Shown in pieces: positions 41,679 to 49,819 of a stretch of DNA of 64,000 nt (positions are counted from its first letter, which is position 1; every line of letters begins with the position of its first letter). The position numbers and the translations under genes are program-made. The notes beneath the pieces were generated by a model that made no database searches, was not told where the DNA came from, and saw only the letters and a list, made by a program, of their open reading frames with translations. This DNA comes from JAKFEW01 sp036675505 (GTDB lineage Bacteria; Cyanobacteriota; Sericytochromatia; S15B-MN24; JAQBPE01), in contig JAKFEW010000143.1 of the NCBI GenBank assembly GCA_036675505.1, forward strand, positions 124,001 through 188,000, in the 5' to 3' direction.

Positions 41679-43340
41679 ATGAGTACCCACGATCATTCCG
41701 CCCCCGGGCACGTTCACGGCCCCGACTGCAACCACGACCACGATCACGCACACGACGCGTATGGTCACGGCGACGGGCATGGGCACGCGAAGCGTCACCC
41801 CATCCTCGACTGGCTGATGACGACCGACCACAAGCGGATCGGCATCATGTACCTCTGGACGTCGTTCATCTTCTTCCTGGTCGGCGGCGCGATGGCTCTC
41901 GCGGTGCGGGTGCAGCTGATGCACGCCAACAACAACGCGCTGACGCCGGACTTCTTCAATCAGATGATGACGATGCATGCCTCGGTCATGATCTTCCTGG
42001 CGATCATTCCCGCCGTAACGGGCTTCGGCAACCTGGTGCTGCCGCTACACCTGGGGGCCCGCGACGTGGCGTTCCCGCGGCTCAACGCGCTGGGCTACTG
42101 GCTGGTGCCGGCTGCCGGCCTGGTGTTCATGTCGAGCTTCTTCCTCGGCGGCGCCAGCGCAAACGGGTGGACGGCCTATCCGCCGCTCGCGAACGCGCAG
42201 TATTCGCCCGGCATGGGCGTCGACCTCTGGATCTTCGGCGTCCACCTCGTGGGTACCAGCTCGATCGTGGGCGGCCTGAACTTCATCGTCACGATCTTCA
42301 ACATGCGCGCCCCGGGCGTGACGCTGCACAAGATGAGCCTCTTCTGCTGGGCCTGGCTGGTGACGTCCTGGCTGCAGGTGATCGCGACCCCCGTGCTCGC
42401 GGGCGCCGTCACGATGCTGCTGCTCGACCGCAACCTCGGCACCAGCTTCTTCCGGCCCGAGACCGGCGGCGACCCGATCCTGTTCCAGCACCTTTTCTGG
42501 TTCTATTCGCACCCCGCCGTCTACATCATGATCCTGCCGGTGTTCGGCATCGTCTCGCAAGTCGTCCCGGCCTTCTCGAAGAAGCGGATTTTCGGTTACC
42601 TGCCGATCGCCTACTCGTCGGTCGCGATCGGGTTCTTCGGCTTGCTGGTTTGGGCGCACCATATGTTCGCCACTGGCCTCAACCCCTGGTTCCTGACGTT
42701 CTTCATGATCATCACGATGCTGATCGCGGTGCCCACGGGCATCAAGATCTTCTCGTGGATCGCCACGATGTGGGGCGGCGTCATCGAGTTCAAAACCCCG
42801 ATGCTCTTCTGCATCGGCTTCATTGCCTTCTTCACGATTGGCGGCCTCTCCGGCACGATGATCGCTTCGATCCCCTTCGACATCCAGGTCTCGGGCACAT
42901 ACTTCATCGTCGCCCACATCCACTACGTGCTCTTCGCCGGCTCGTCGGTGGGCCTGCTGGCGGGCTTCTACTACTGGCTGCCCAAGATGACCGGCCGTAT
43001 GTACCACGAGGGCATCGGCCAGCTGCACTTCTGGCTCACGATGGTCTCCATGAACCTCGCGTTCTTCCCGATGCACTTCCTGGGCCTGCAGGGCATGCCC
43101 CGCCGCGTGGCATACTACGCACCGCAGTTCGAGACGATCAACCAGATCATCGGCTACTCGGCGTTCGTGATGGGCATCGCCCAACTGATCGTCTTCTTCC
43201 AGATCTACTACACACTCAAGCATGGCGCGCGCGTGGGCGCCGATCCCTGGAACCACCACCCGGATACCAAGACGTTCGAGTGGGAGATCGCCTCGCCGCC
43301 ACCGCCTTACAACTTCGAGACGCTGCCCGTCGCGCGCTAG
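41679..43340 (+). CDS. ctaD: Cytochrome c oxidase subunit I (A2-type heme-copper oxidase)
   Basis: 553 residues with a strongly His-rich N-terminus (about residues 4-40, HSAPGHVHGPDCNHDHDHAH), possibly a metal-binding tail. Twelve helices with heme and CuB ligands: MTMHASVM, HPAVYIMILP (His278, cross-linked Tyr282), the His pair WAHHMF at 327-328, and FIVAHIHYV. Ala280 replaces the D-channel Glu of A1 oxidases, and YSHPAVY is the YS signature of A2 oxidases such as the Thermus and Rhodothermus caa3 enzymes. It reduces O2 to water and pumps protons. Confidence 0.95.
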   Translation: MSTHDHSAPGHVHGPDCNHDHDHAHDAYGHGDGHGHAKRHPILDWLMTTDHKRIGIMYLWTSFIFFLVGGAMALAVRVQLMHANNNALTPDFFNQMMTMHASVMIFLAIIPAVTGFGNLVLPLHLGARDVAFPRLNALGYWLVPAAGLVFMSSFFLGGASANGWTAYPPLANAQYSPGMGVDLWIFGVHLVGTSSIVGGLNFIVTIFNMRAPGVTLHKMSLFCWAWLVTSWLQVIATPVLAGAVTMLLLDRNLGTSFFRPETGGDPILFQHLFWFYSHPAVYIMILPVFGIVSQVVPAFSKKRIFGYLPIAYSSVAIGFFGLLVWAHHMFATGLNPWFLTFFMIITMLIAVPTGIKIFSWIATMWGGVIEFKTPMLFCIGFIAFFTIGGLSGTMIASIPFDIQVSGTYFIVAHIHYVLFAGSSVGLLAGFYYWLPKMTGRMYHEGIGQLHFWLTMVSMNLAFFPMHFLGLQGMPRRVAYYAPQFETINQIIGYSAFVMGIAQLIVFFQIYYTLKHGARVGADPWNHHPDTKTFEWEIASPPPPYNFETLPVAR

Positions 43341-43354
43341 GAGCCGGAACCACT

Positions 43355-44662
43355 ATGTCGCAGCACAACAACCCCCGACCGGGACGGCTGGCCGCGTTCG
43401 CGGCGACCATGCTCGCGGCGCCCTTCGTGGGCGCCGACGCGGCCCTCGCGGCGCCGTTCTGGTATGTCGACCCCGTTACACCCTACGGCGAGATCGTCAA
43501 CCAGACCTACCAGACGATGGTCTGGATCGGCATCTTCATCCTCATCTTCGTCGAACTCGCGTTGGTCGCGGCCCTCGTCAAGTTCCGCAAGCGCAAAGAT
43601 GAGGTCCGCGAGCCGGAGACCTGGTCCCACAACACGACCCTCGAAATCGTCTGGACGGTCATCCCGTTCATCATGCTCATCATCATCTGCATCCCGACCT
43701 TCAAGGGTCTCGCCTACCTGGCGGACATCCCGAAATCCCCCGAGCTCACGCTCGAGGTGGTTGGCCGCCAGTTCTTCTGGGAGTACCGCTACCCCGAGCT
43801 GAACGCCACGTTCACCTCGGCGATGCGCACCGAGGCGAACGCGAAGCTCGAGAAGGGTGGCAAGGACTGGGACGCCATTGCGCTTTACCTGCCGATCGGC
43901 CGCAAGCTGTTGGTCAGGCTGACGGGCGCGGACGTGATCCACTCCTGGTGGATCCCCGCGTTTGGCCTCCAGCAGATGACGACGCCCGGCAACCTCGTCC
44001 AGATTCCGCTCGAGGTCACCAAGCCCGGCGACTACGAGGGCGCTTGCTCCTACCTGTGCGGCCCCTACCACGGCGCGATGGACATCAAGATCAAGGCCGT
44101 CGACGCGGCCACCTTCGACGGCTGGATCGCCGCGCACAAGGCGCCCGGCCCGATCGAGCCGATCGCCAAGGTCGGCAAGATCGGCATGGTCGCGCCAGCG
44201 CCCGTGAAGCCCGCGCACGGCGCAGCCGGTGGCGAGCATGCCGCCGTGCCTGCCGGTGGCGAGCACGCGGCGGCCTCGCCGGCCGCTTCCACCGCGCCCG
44301 TGGCCTCCGTGGCCCCGGCGGTCGCGGTCGTCGATCCCAAGGCGCTCGCAGCCAAAGGCCAGGAGGTCTTCGCCTCTCGCTGCGCCGGGTGCCACGGTGC
44401 CACGGGCGGCGGCACGCCGCCGATGTTCCCGCCGCTCGCGGGCGCGGAGCAGGTCAACGGCTCCGACGACGATCTCATCGACATCTTGCTCAAGGGCAAG
44501 AGCGGCGAGATCACCGTCAAGGGCCAGAAGTACAACAGCGCGATGCCACCCCAGGACTCCTTGTCGAACGAGGAATTGGCAGCGGTTTCGACCTATGTCC
44601 GCGCGAGCTGGGGCAACAACGGCAAGCCCATCACCCCCGACCAGGTGAAGGCTCGCCGCTAA
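43355..44662 (+). CDS. ctaC: Cytochrome c oxidase subunit II with fused cytochrome c (caa3 type)
   Basis: 435 residues. Signal or first helix (to AALAAP), two helices (about 45-70 and 93-113), the CuA cupredoxin domain (about 125-255), an Ala/His-rich linker (285-325) and a C-terminal cytochrome c domain with CAGCH at 343-347. CuA ligands: VIHSWW, Cys231, Cys235, His239 and Met242. The site reads CSYLCGPYHGAM: Tyr233 stands where most have Glu (Gln in some Thermus enzymes). The frame is open upstream through ctaD, but the ATG here follows the ctaD stop by 14 nt. It passes electrons from a cytochrome c donor to CuA. Confidence 0.94.
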   Translation: MSQHNNPRPGRLAAFAATMLAAPFVGADAALAAPFWYVDPVTPYGEIVNQTYQTMVWIGIFILIFVELALVAALVKFRKRKDEVREPETWSHNTTLEIVWTVIPFIMLIIICIPTFKGLAYLADIPKSPELTLEVVGRQFFWEYRYPELNATFTSAMRTEANAKLEKGGKDWDAIALYLPIGRKLLVRLTGADVIHSWWIPAFGLQQMTTPGNLVQIPLEVTKPGDYEGACSYLCGPYHGAMDIKIKAVDAATFDGWIAAHKAPGPIEPIAKVGKIGMVAPAPVKPAHGAAGGEHAAVPAGGEHAAASPAASTAPVASVAPAVAVVDPKALAAKGQEVFASRCAGCHGATGGGTPPMFPPLAGAEQVNGSDDDLIDILLKGKSGEITVKGQKYNSAMPPQDSLSNEELAAVSTYVRASWGNNGKPITPDQVKARR

Positions 44663-44668
44663 CCCCTG

Positions 44669-44698
44669 GAACGCCCGCGGCCGTCGCCGCGGGCGTTC
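44669..44698 (+). terminator. Perfect 13-bp hairpin inside the oxidase operon
   Basis: GAACGCCCGCGGC, loop CGTC, GCCGCGGGCGTTC, then TACTC. It sits between ctaC and the 54-aa gene. Lacking a T-tract, it may act as a partial terminator or as a 3' end stabiliser that raises the ratio of oxidase subunits to assembly factors. Confidence 0.6.
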
Positions 44699-44716
44699 TA
44701 CTCACCGGAGAACCCC

Positions 44717-44881
44717 GTGACCGACCGCCACCCCCACGATGCCCCCGACCCCTACGATCCCGCCGTCGCACGCCGCAACAGGCGGCTCGGCTTCGCGATC
44801 CTGGGGATCGTGCTGTTCGTGATGTACCTGTCGTACGCCAAGCGCGACGCGCTCTTCCACGTTCTCTTCAAGGTGGGTTGA
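44717..44881 (+). CDS. Small single-pass membrane protein in oxidase operon (54 aa)
   Basis: 54 residues from a GTG with CGGAG 6-7 nt upstream: a His/Asp/Pro-rich start (MTDRHPHDAPDPYDP), a basic patch (ARRNRRL), one helix (GFAILGIVLFVMYLSY) and a basic-aromatic end. The stop is 7 nt before the heme synthase gene. Its place after ctaC and its single helix with positive inside charges suggest a small accessory subunit or assembly peptide of the oxidase, comparable in size to CcoQ, CtaF or aa3 subunit IV peptides. No sequence family recognised. Confidence 0.7.
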   Translation: MTDRHPHDAPDPYDPAVARRNRRLGFAILGIVLFVMYLSYAKRDALFHVLFKVG

Positions 44882-44888
44882 TACCGCC

Positions 44889-46769
44889 ATGTCCACGCCC
44901 CTACCCGCCCCCATACACGCCCGTTTCCACCGCCTGGCCCTCGTGGTCGTCGGGTTGATCTTCTGCCAGATCATCCTGGGGGCGACCGTGCGCGCGACGG
45001 GCTCGGGGATGGGCTGCCCGGACTGGCCGCTCTGCCACGGCCAGCTCCTGCCGGCGATGAACTTCGAGAGCGTGCTCGAGTACAGCCACCGCCTGGTGGC
45101 CGCCCTCGTCACGCTCGCGTTGACCGGCATGGCGGCCTGGATCGTGGCCTCGCGGCCGCTCAGGGCCTATCTCGGGCGCCTGACGGCGCTCACCGGCTTC
45201 TTGATCGTCACGCTGATCGCCTTCGGCGCCGTCACCGTTGCCTACGACATGCCGCCGGCGGTCGTGGCGACCCACCTGGAGCTCGCCGCACTGCTCGTGG
45301 TCACCTGGGTGACGATGGCGCTGCGCGGGCGCGAGGCGGCCCACGGGACGGGTGAGCAGCCGGTGCCGGGTGCCTACCGGGCCGCGGTGGCCGTGGCCAT
45401 CGGCGCGACCTTTATTCAGCTCTTCCTGGGCGCGATGGTGTCGGTCTCGCATGCCGGCCTGGCCTGCCCGGACTTCCCCACCTGCTACGGCATGTGGCTC
45501 CCCCCGCTGATCGGCAACGTGGGCATTCAGGTGATCCACCGCTTCGGCGCCTACACCGTCGCCGTGCTGGTGGCCGCGATGCTGGTGCTCGTCGAGCTCC
45601 AGGCGGGCCCGCGCGTGCGCCGCTGGGCGCGCGCCGCGGCGATGCTGGTCGTGGCCCAGATCGGCCTCGGCGTCGCCACCGTCTTGCTCGAGGTGCCGCC
45701 GGCCCTCTCGGTCGCCCATTTGGCGACCGGCATGGCCACCTTCACCACGCTCTATCTGGCGCTCTACGCAAGCTTTCCGGCGCTCTGGAAGCCGGCCGGC
45801 GGCGAAGCGCCCCCTTCAGGAGGCTCCGTGGTCTTCGATACCGTTCCGGCCGCACCGCGGCTGCCCCTCACCCAGGTCCTGGGCGCGTTCTACCAGCTGA
45901 CCAAGCCGTCGATCGTGATGCTCGTGGTGCTGACCGGCTTGCCGGCCCTGTTGATCGCCACCGGCGGTCGGCCGGACCTCGGCATGGCCCTCGCGGCCCT
46001 CGTCGGCACGGCGGGGGCCGCCGCCTCCGCGGCGGTCTTCAACCAGTACTTCGAGCGCGAGCGCGACAAGGAGATGGTGCGCACCGCCAAACGGCCGCTC
46101 CCCGCGGGGCTGGTCACGCCCAACGCCGCGCTCGCCTTCGCGATCGGGCTCGGCCTGCTGGCGACCGCGATCCTGCTCGCCTGGACGACGCCGCTCGCGA
46201 CGGCGATCGCCCTCGGCGGCCTCTTCTTCTACGGCTTCTTCTATACGCTCGTGCTCAAGGGCTCGTCGCCGCAGAACATCGTGATCGGCGGCGCCGCGGG
46301 CGCCACCGCGCCGCTCATCTGCTGGGCCGCGGCCACGGGCACGGTGGCGCTGCCTGCCTGGATCATGTTCGCGATCATCTTCTTCTGGACCCCGCCGCAC
46401 TTCTGGGCCCTCGCGATCTTCCGGCTCGACGACTACGTGGCGGCCAAGGTGCCGATGTTCCCGGTGGTCTACGGCGTGCCGGCGACCACGCGTTGGATCG
46501 TCATCTACACCCTGATGCTGGTGCCGCTTTCGCTGCTGCTGGTGCCGCTCCAGGCCGCCGGCCCGATCTACTTCGTGGCGGCGATGGCGCTCGGCCTCGG
46601 CTTCCTCGCGCTGGCCTACAAGGTGATGGTCACCGAGGCCAAGCGGGATGCTACGCGTCTCTTCGCCTACTCGATCGTCTACACGCTCGCCCTTTTCTCG
46701 TTCCTGACCCTCGATGCCGCCCTGGGCGGCCCGGGCCTCACGACGCCCGTCGCCCTGGTCGGGAGGTAG
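44889..46769 (+). CDS. ctaAB: Fused heme A synthase (CtaA/Cox15) and heme O synthase (CtaB)
   Basis: 626 residues. N-terminal CtaA part (about 1-305) with eight helices, heme-ligating His in EYSHR and IQVIHRFGAY, and two Cys pairs (CPDWPLCHG near 38, CPDFPTCYG near 195). C-terminal CtaB part (about 315-626) is a UbiA-type prenyltransferase: NQYFERERDKEMVRTAKRPL and WTPPHFWALAIFRLDDY. CtaB adds the farnesyl group to heme B and CtaA oxidises heme O to heme A. The fusion would let heme O pass directly between domains; similar fusions are known in a few other phyla. The first Asp-rich motif reads ERERDKEM in place of the usual DxxxD spacing. Confidence 0.93.
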   Translation: MSTPLPAPIHARFHRLALVVVGLIFCQIILGATVRATGSGMGCPDWPLCHGQLLPAMNFESVLEYSHRLVAALVTLALTGMAAWIVASRPLRAYLGRLTALTGFLIVTLIAFGAVTVAYDMPPAVVATHLELAALLVVTWVTMALRGREAAHGTGEQPVPGAYRAAVAVAIGATFIQLFLGAMVSVSHAGLACPDFPTCYGMWLPPLIGNVGIQVIHRFGAYTVAVLVAAMLVLVELQAGPRVRRWARAAAMLVVAQIGLGVATVLLEVPPALSVAHLATGMATFTTLYLALYASFPALWKPAGGEAPPSGGSVVFDTVPAAPRLPLTQVLGAFYQLTKPSIVMLVVLTGLPALLIATGGRPDLGMALAALVGTAGAAASAAVFNQYFERERDKEMVRTAKRPLPAGLVTPNAALAFAIGLGLLATAILLAWTTPLATAIALGGLFFYGFFYTLVLKGSSPQNIVIGGAAGATAPLICWAAATGTVALPAWIMFAIIFFWTPPHFWALAIFRLDDYVAAKVPMFPVVYGVPATTRWIVIYTLMLVPLSLLLVPLQAAGPIYFVAAMALGLGFLALAYKVMVTEAKRDATRLFAYSIVYTLALFSFLTLDAALGGPGLTTPVALVGR

Positions 46770-46775
46770 CCCGCC

Positions 46776-47384
46776 GTGTCCGCCAACCCCGAGCTCCAGC
46801 GCAAGAACGCGCGCGTGACCGCCCTGGTCGTCCTGGTGCTCGTCGTCATGGGCATCATGCCCTGGGTGTACGCGCCGCTCTTCCGGCACGTTTGCGGCGT
46901 GCTGGGCATCGAGGTCGGCCGCGAGCAGAAACCCGCCGAGGTGCTCGCCCGGATCGCCCGCGAAGGCATCGGCCGGGAGCGCGCCGACGCGAAGACCTCG
47001 CTGGTGAACTACATGGGCGTGAGTGGCCAGCTGCCGATCGACATCCGGCCGCTGGAGCGCCGCCACTGGGTGAAGACGGGCGAGATGGCCGTGGTGCTGT
47101 ACCGCCTCACGAACCTGACCGACCGCGACCTCGATTACAAGGCCGTGCACATGGTGTGGCCGAAGAGCGATACGTCGTTCGAGCTCATCAAGTGCTTCTG
47201 CGACGACCACCGCGTGCTCAAGGCCGGCGCCTCGGAAGACCTCCCGCTGGTCTACCGGCTCACGAAGGCCGTGCCGGGCGATGCCGGGCTCACGGTCAAC
47301 TACACGATCTTCGACTTCGATCCGGCCAAGAACAAGCATCCAGGCGCCGAACCCAAGATCGGCTTCAAGCCTGCGGGTATGTAA
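46776..47384 (+). CDS. ctaG: Cox11-type copper chaperone CtaG
   Basis: 202 residues, GTG start with GGGAGG upstream. One N-terminal helix (about 13-35), then the periplasmic Cox11 fold. Family segments: YAPLFRHVCGVLGI (conserved Cys), the copper-binding CFC in ELIKCFCDDHRVLKAGASED, and a C-terminal NYTIFDFD. The usual Phe/Glu-rich sequence after CFC is altered to DDHR. Cox11 delivers Cu(I) to the CuB site of subunit I. Cox11 is typical of proteobacteria and mitochondria; many other phyla use an unrelated CtaG. It is 6 nt after the heme synthase gene. Confidence 0.88.
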   Translation: MSANPELQRKNARVTALVVLVLVVMGIMPWVYAPLFRHVCGVLGIEVGREQKPAEVLARIAREGIGRERADAKTSLVNYMGVSGQLPIDIRPLERRHWVKTGEMAVVLYRLTNLTDRDLDYKAVHMVWPKSDTSFELIKCFCDDHRVLKAGASEDLPLVYRLTKAVPGDAGLTVNYTIFDFDPAKNKHPGAEPKIGFKPAGM

Positions 47385-47411
47385 CCAGGGCCGGCCGGAG
47401 GGCCGGCTTCC

Positions 47412-48734
47412 ATGGATTTCCCTTACTTCGAATTCCCCCTCATCGGCAATCGCTGGCTGATCGCGCTCATCGCCTCGCTCCACGTGGTGATCAACCACAG
47501 CGCGGCGATCGGCGGCTCGCTCGTCGTCGTGCTCGCCGAGCGGCGCGGCCTGCTCACGGGCGACGCGCGCTGGGACCGGTTGGCGTACAAGCTCGCCTTC
47601 GCCTTCTTCATCCTCACCACCACGCTCGGCGCCCTGACCGGCGTGGGCATCTGGTTCTCGGTGATGGTGAGCCAGCCGGCAGGGCTCGCGGCGCTGCTGC
47701 GCATCTTTTTTTGGGCCTGGTTCCTCGAGTGGATCGTCTTCGTGGTCGAGGTCGCGATGGTGCTCGCGTACTTCCTCTCGTGGCACGCCTTCACGGACCG
47801 CCGCAAGCACCTCGCGCTGGGCTGGGCCTACGTCGGGACCTCCTTCCTCACCATGGTCATCGTCACCGGCATCCTCGGGGCGATGCTGACGCCTGGCCAG
47901 TGGTTGGTCGATCGGGGCTTCTGGGGCGCGTTCTTCAACCCGACCTACTTGCCTCAGCTCATCTTGCGCAGCGGCCTCGCGCTGGCGCTCGCGGCGGCGC
48001 TCGCCCAGCTGCTCGGTCGCTGGTTCGCAACCCCCGACCTGCGGGCGGAGCTCGACCGCTTCTGCGCGCGCTTCCACCTGGCCGCGGTGCCGCTCCTGGC
48101 CGTGGGCGGCCTCTGGTACCTGGCCGTGCTGCCCGAGCAGGTGAAGCGCCTGATTCCCGCGGCCTTGCTCACCACGCGCTACGCGGCCTGGGCGCAGCAC
48201 GCCTGGCTCTGGCAGGTGGCCACCTGCCTCGCGCTGGCCGGGCTCGGCGTCTGGGGCCTCCGGCGCACGCGCCCCTGGCCAGCGCCGCTCGTGCTCGCGG
48301 TCTTCATCGGGCTGGTCGGCACGCTCGGCGCCTTCGAGCGCGTGCGTGAGTTCGTCCGGAAGCCCTACATCATTCCCGGCTACATGTACGCGAACGGCAT
48401 CCGGGTCGCCGACGTGCCCATGCTCGCGCGCGACGGCGTGCTGAAGCATGCACGCTGGGCCGGCGAGCCGGCGGTGGTGCCGGGCCGTGAGCGCCAGGCG
48501 GGACGCGCGGTCTATGAGCTGCAGTGCGCGGCCTGCCACACGCTGGAAGGCCCCAACGGGCTCGGGCCGAAGGTGGGCGGGATGCCGCAGGCGGCGATCG
48601 CCGGCTTCATCGGCGTCCAGCACCAGGTCCACCCCTTCATGCCGCCGTTCGTGGGCACCGAGGCCGAGAAACTCGCCCTGGCCGATTACCTGGCGAGCCT
48701 CCGGGCCGCCGCCACCCGCGAGGCCACCCGGTGA
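47412..48734 (+). CDS. CydA-like membrane protein with C-terminal cytochrome c domain
   Basis: 440 residues. Eight or nine helices with a cytochrome bd subunit I-like pattern: LHVVINHSAAIGG near the N-terminus, then TGVGIWFSVMVSQPAG and WAWFLEWIVFVVEVAMVLAY, corresponding to the CydA TGxxxWF and heme b595 Glu region. Residues ~365-435 form a cytochrome c domain with CAACH (Cys372, Cys375, His376) and a Met ligand candidate in PFMPPF. No CydB is present. The next gene encodes a second CydA-like protein (GTGA overlap), so they may form a CydAA'-like pair taking electrons from the fused heme c. Role as oxidase or other oxidoreductase unknown. Confidence 0.6.
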   Translation: MDFPYFEFPLIGNRWLIALIASLHVVINHSAAIGGSLVVVLAERRGLLTGDARWDRLAYKLAFAFFILTTTLGALTGVGIWFSVMVSQPAGLAALLRIFFWAWFLEWIVFVVEVAMVLAYFLSWHAFTDRRKHLALGWAYVGTSFLTMVIVTGILGAMLTPGQWLVDRGFWGAFFNPTYLPQLILRSGLALALAAALAQLLGRWFATPDLRAELDRFCARFHLAAVPLLAVGGLWYLAVLPEQVKRLIPAALLTTRYAAWAQHAWLWQVATCLALAGLGVWGLRRTRPWPAPLVLAVFIGLVGTLGAFERVREFVRKPYIIPGYMYANGIRVADVPMLARDGVLKHARWAGEPAVVPGRERQAGRAVYELQCAACHTLEGPNGLGPKVGGMPQAAIAGFIGVQHQVHPFMPPFVGTEAEKLALADYLASLRAAATREATR

Positions 48735-49819
48735 CCCCGCTCGACCTCCCGCTGCCGATCCCGCTGGCCGCGGCCAAGTTCCTGCTGGTCGCGGCGTTCC
48801 TCCTGCACATCGTCTTCGTGAACCTGATGGTGGGCGGGACGCTGGTCGCCCTGCACGCGCACTGGCGCGGCCGGCGGGATCCGGTGATGCTGGATTTCGC
48901 CGCCCGGCTCATCTCGACCGTGACCGTCCACAAGAGCCTCGCCGTGGTGCTAGGCGTGGCGCCGTTGTTGCTGATCAGCGTGGCCTACACCGTGCCTTTC
49001 TACACCAGCAGCCTGCTGATCGCGCCGGCCTGGCTCTCGGTGCTCTGGCTCGTGACGCTGGCGTTCGGCCTCCTTTACGCCTACAAGTACGGCTTCGACG
49101 GCTGGCACCGGCGCCAGCCGCGGCTGCACGCCACCACCGGCGTGCTCGGCGGGCTGTGCCTGCTCGTCATCCCGCTGATCTACCTCACCAACACCCAGCT
49201 CATGCTGGACGCGGGCGCGATGGCGCGCCGCCCGGGCTTCTTCCAGGCGATGCTCGGGGTCGGCAACGTCTTCCCGCGCTACCTGCACTTCCTGCTCGCG
49301 AGCCTGGCGGTCACCGGGTTCTGGGTCACGCTCTGGTGGGGCCGCGCTGGCTCGCCGCTCACGCCCGCGGCCCGCGGGCAGGTCGTGCGCTTCGGCGCCA
49401 GGTGGGCGCTCGCCGCGACCGGCCTGCAGTTCATCGCCGGGCCCATCGTGCTCTTCACGCTGCCTGCGGGCGGCCTGACCGGCCCCGTCGCGCTCTTCCT
49501 GGCGGTGGGCGTGGTGAGCGGGCTCGGCGCGATCTTCATGATCGCGGACACCCTGCGCGGCACCGAACGGATGGGCCGCGCGGCGGCGCTGCTCGTCGTG
49601 ACGATCGTGTGTATGGGCACGGCCCGGCACCTGATCCGCGAGGCGCTGCTGCAGCGGCCGACCGACGCTTGGGGGCCGGGCCCAACCATTGCTAGAATCG
49701 CCGGAGTGGGATCCGTGGACGATTTCGTTGGGAGAGGGAGGGGCGATCATGGCGATGCAGGGCTTGAAGCTCCCGGTGCGGCACAAGCATACCGCGGTGG
49801 CGCTATTCCCCGGCCATGA
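48731..49819 (+). CDS. Second CydA-like membrane protein
   Basis: 362 residues, GTG start inside the previous stop. Eight or nine helices; the N-terminal part repeats the pattern of the preceding protein: LLHIVFVNLMVGGTLVALHA (His26), a His in TVTVHKSLAVVLGVAPLLLI and YTVPFYTSSLLI. No heme c motif. It probably forms the second half of a heterodimer. The last ~45 residues (from about ARIAGVGSVDDF) are not hydrophobic and overlap the promoter and first 71 nt of the next gene; they may be a chance read-through extension caused by a lost stop or an indel, so the true C-terminus is uncertain. Confidence 0.55.
   Translation: MTPLDLPLPIPLAAAKFLLVAAFLLHIVFVNLMVGGTLVALHAHWRGRRDPVMLDFAARLISTVTVHKSLAVVLGVAPLLLISVAYTVPFYTSSLLIAPAWLSVLWLVTLAFGLLYAYKYGFDGWHRRQPRLHATTGVLGGLCLLVIPLIYLTNTQLMLDAGAMARRPGFFQAMLGVGNVFPRYLHFLLASLAVTGFWVTLWWGRAGSPLTPAARGQVVRFGARWALAATGLQFIAGPIVLFTLPAGGLTGPVALFLAVGVVSGLGAIFMIADTLRGTERMGRAAALLVVTIVCMGTARHLIREALLQRPTDAWGPGPTIARIAGVGSVDDFVGRGRGDHGDAGLEAPGAAQAYRGGAIPRP
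49690..49698 (+). promoter_or_regulatory. Extended -10 TGCTAGAAT of the stress-type gene
   Basis: TGCTAGAAT lies inside the 3' end of the second CydA-like gene and 50 nt before the ATG of the next gene, which has its own GGGAGG site. Confidence 0.55.

Noticed and set aside
41636..43354. In-frame upstream extension of ctaC through the whole of ctaD
   Set aside because: The extension is an Arg/Pro-rich shadow; ctaC has its own ATG and signal-like start 14 nt after the ctaD stop.
45494..48632. Very long open frames on both strands across ctaAB, ctaG and the CydA-like gene
   Set aside because: They are Arg/Pro/Ala/Gly-rich shadows of clear membrane-protein genes and have no ribosome sites or domains.
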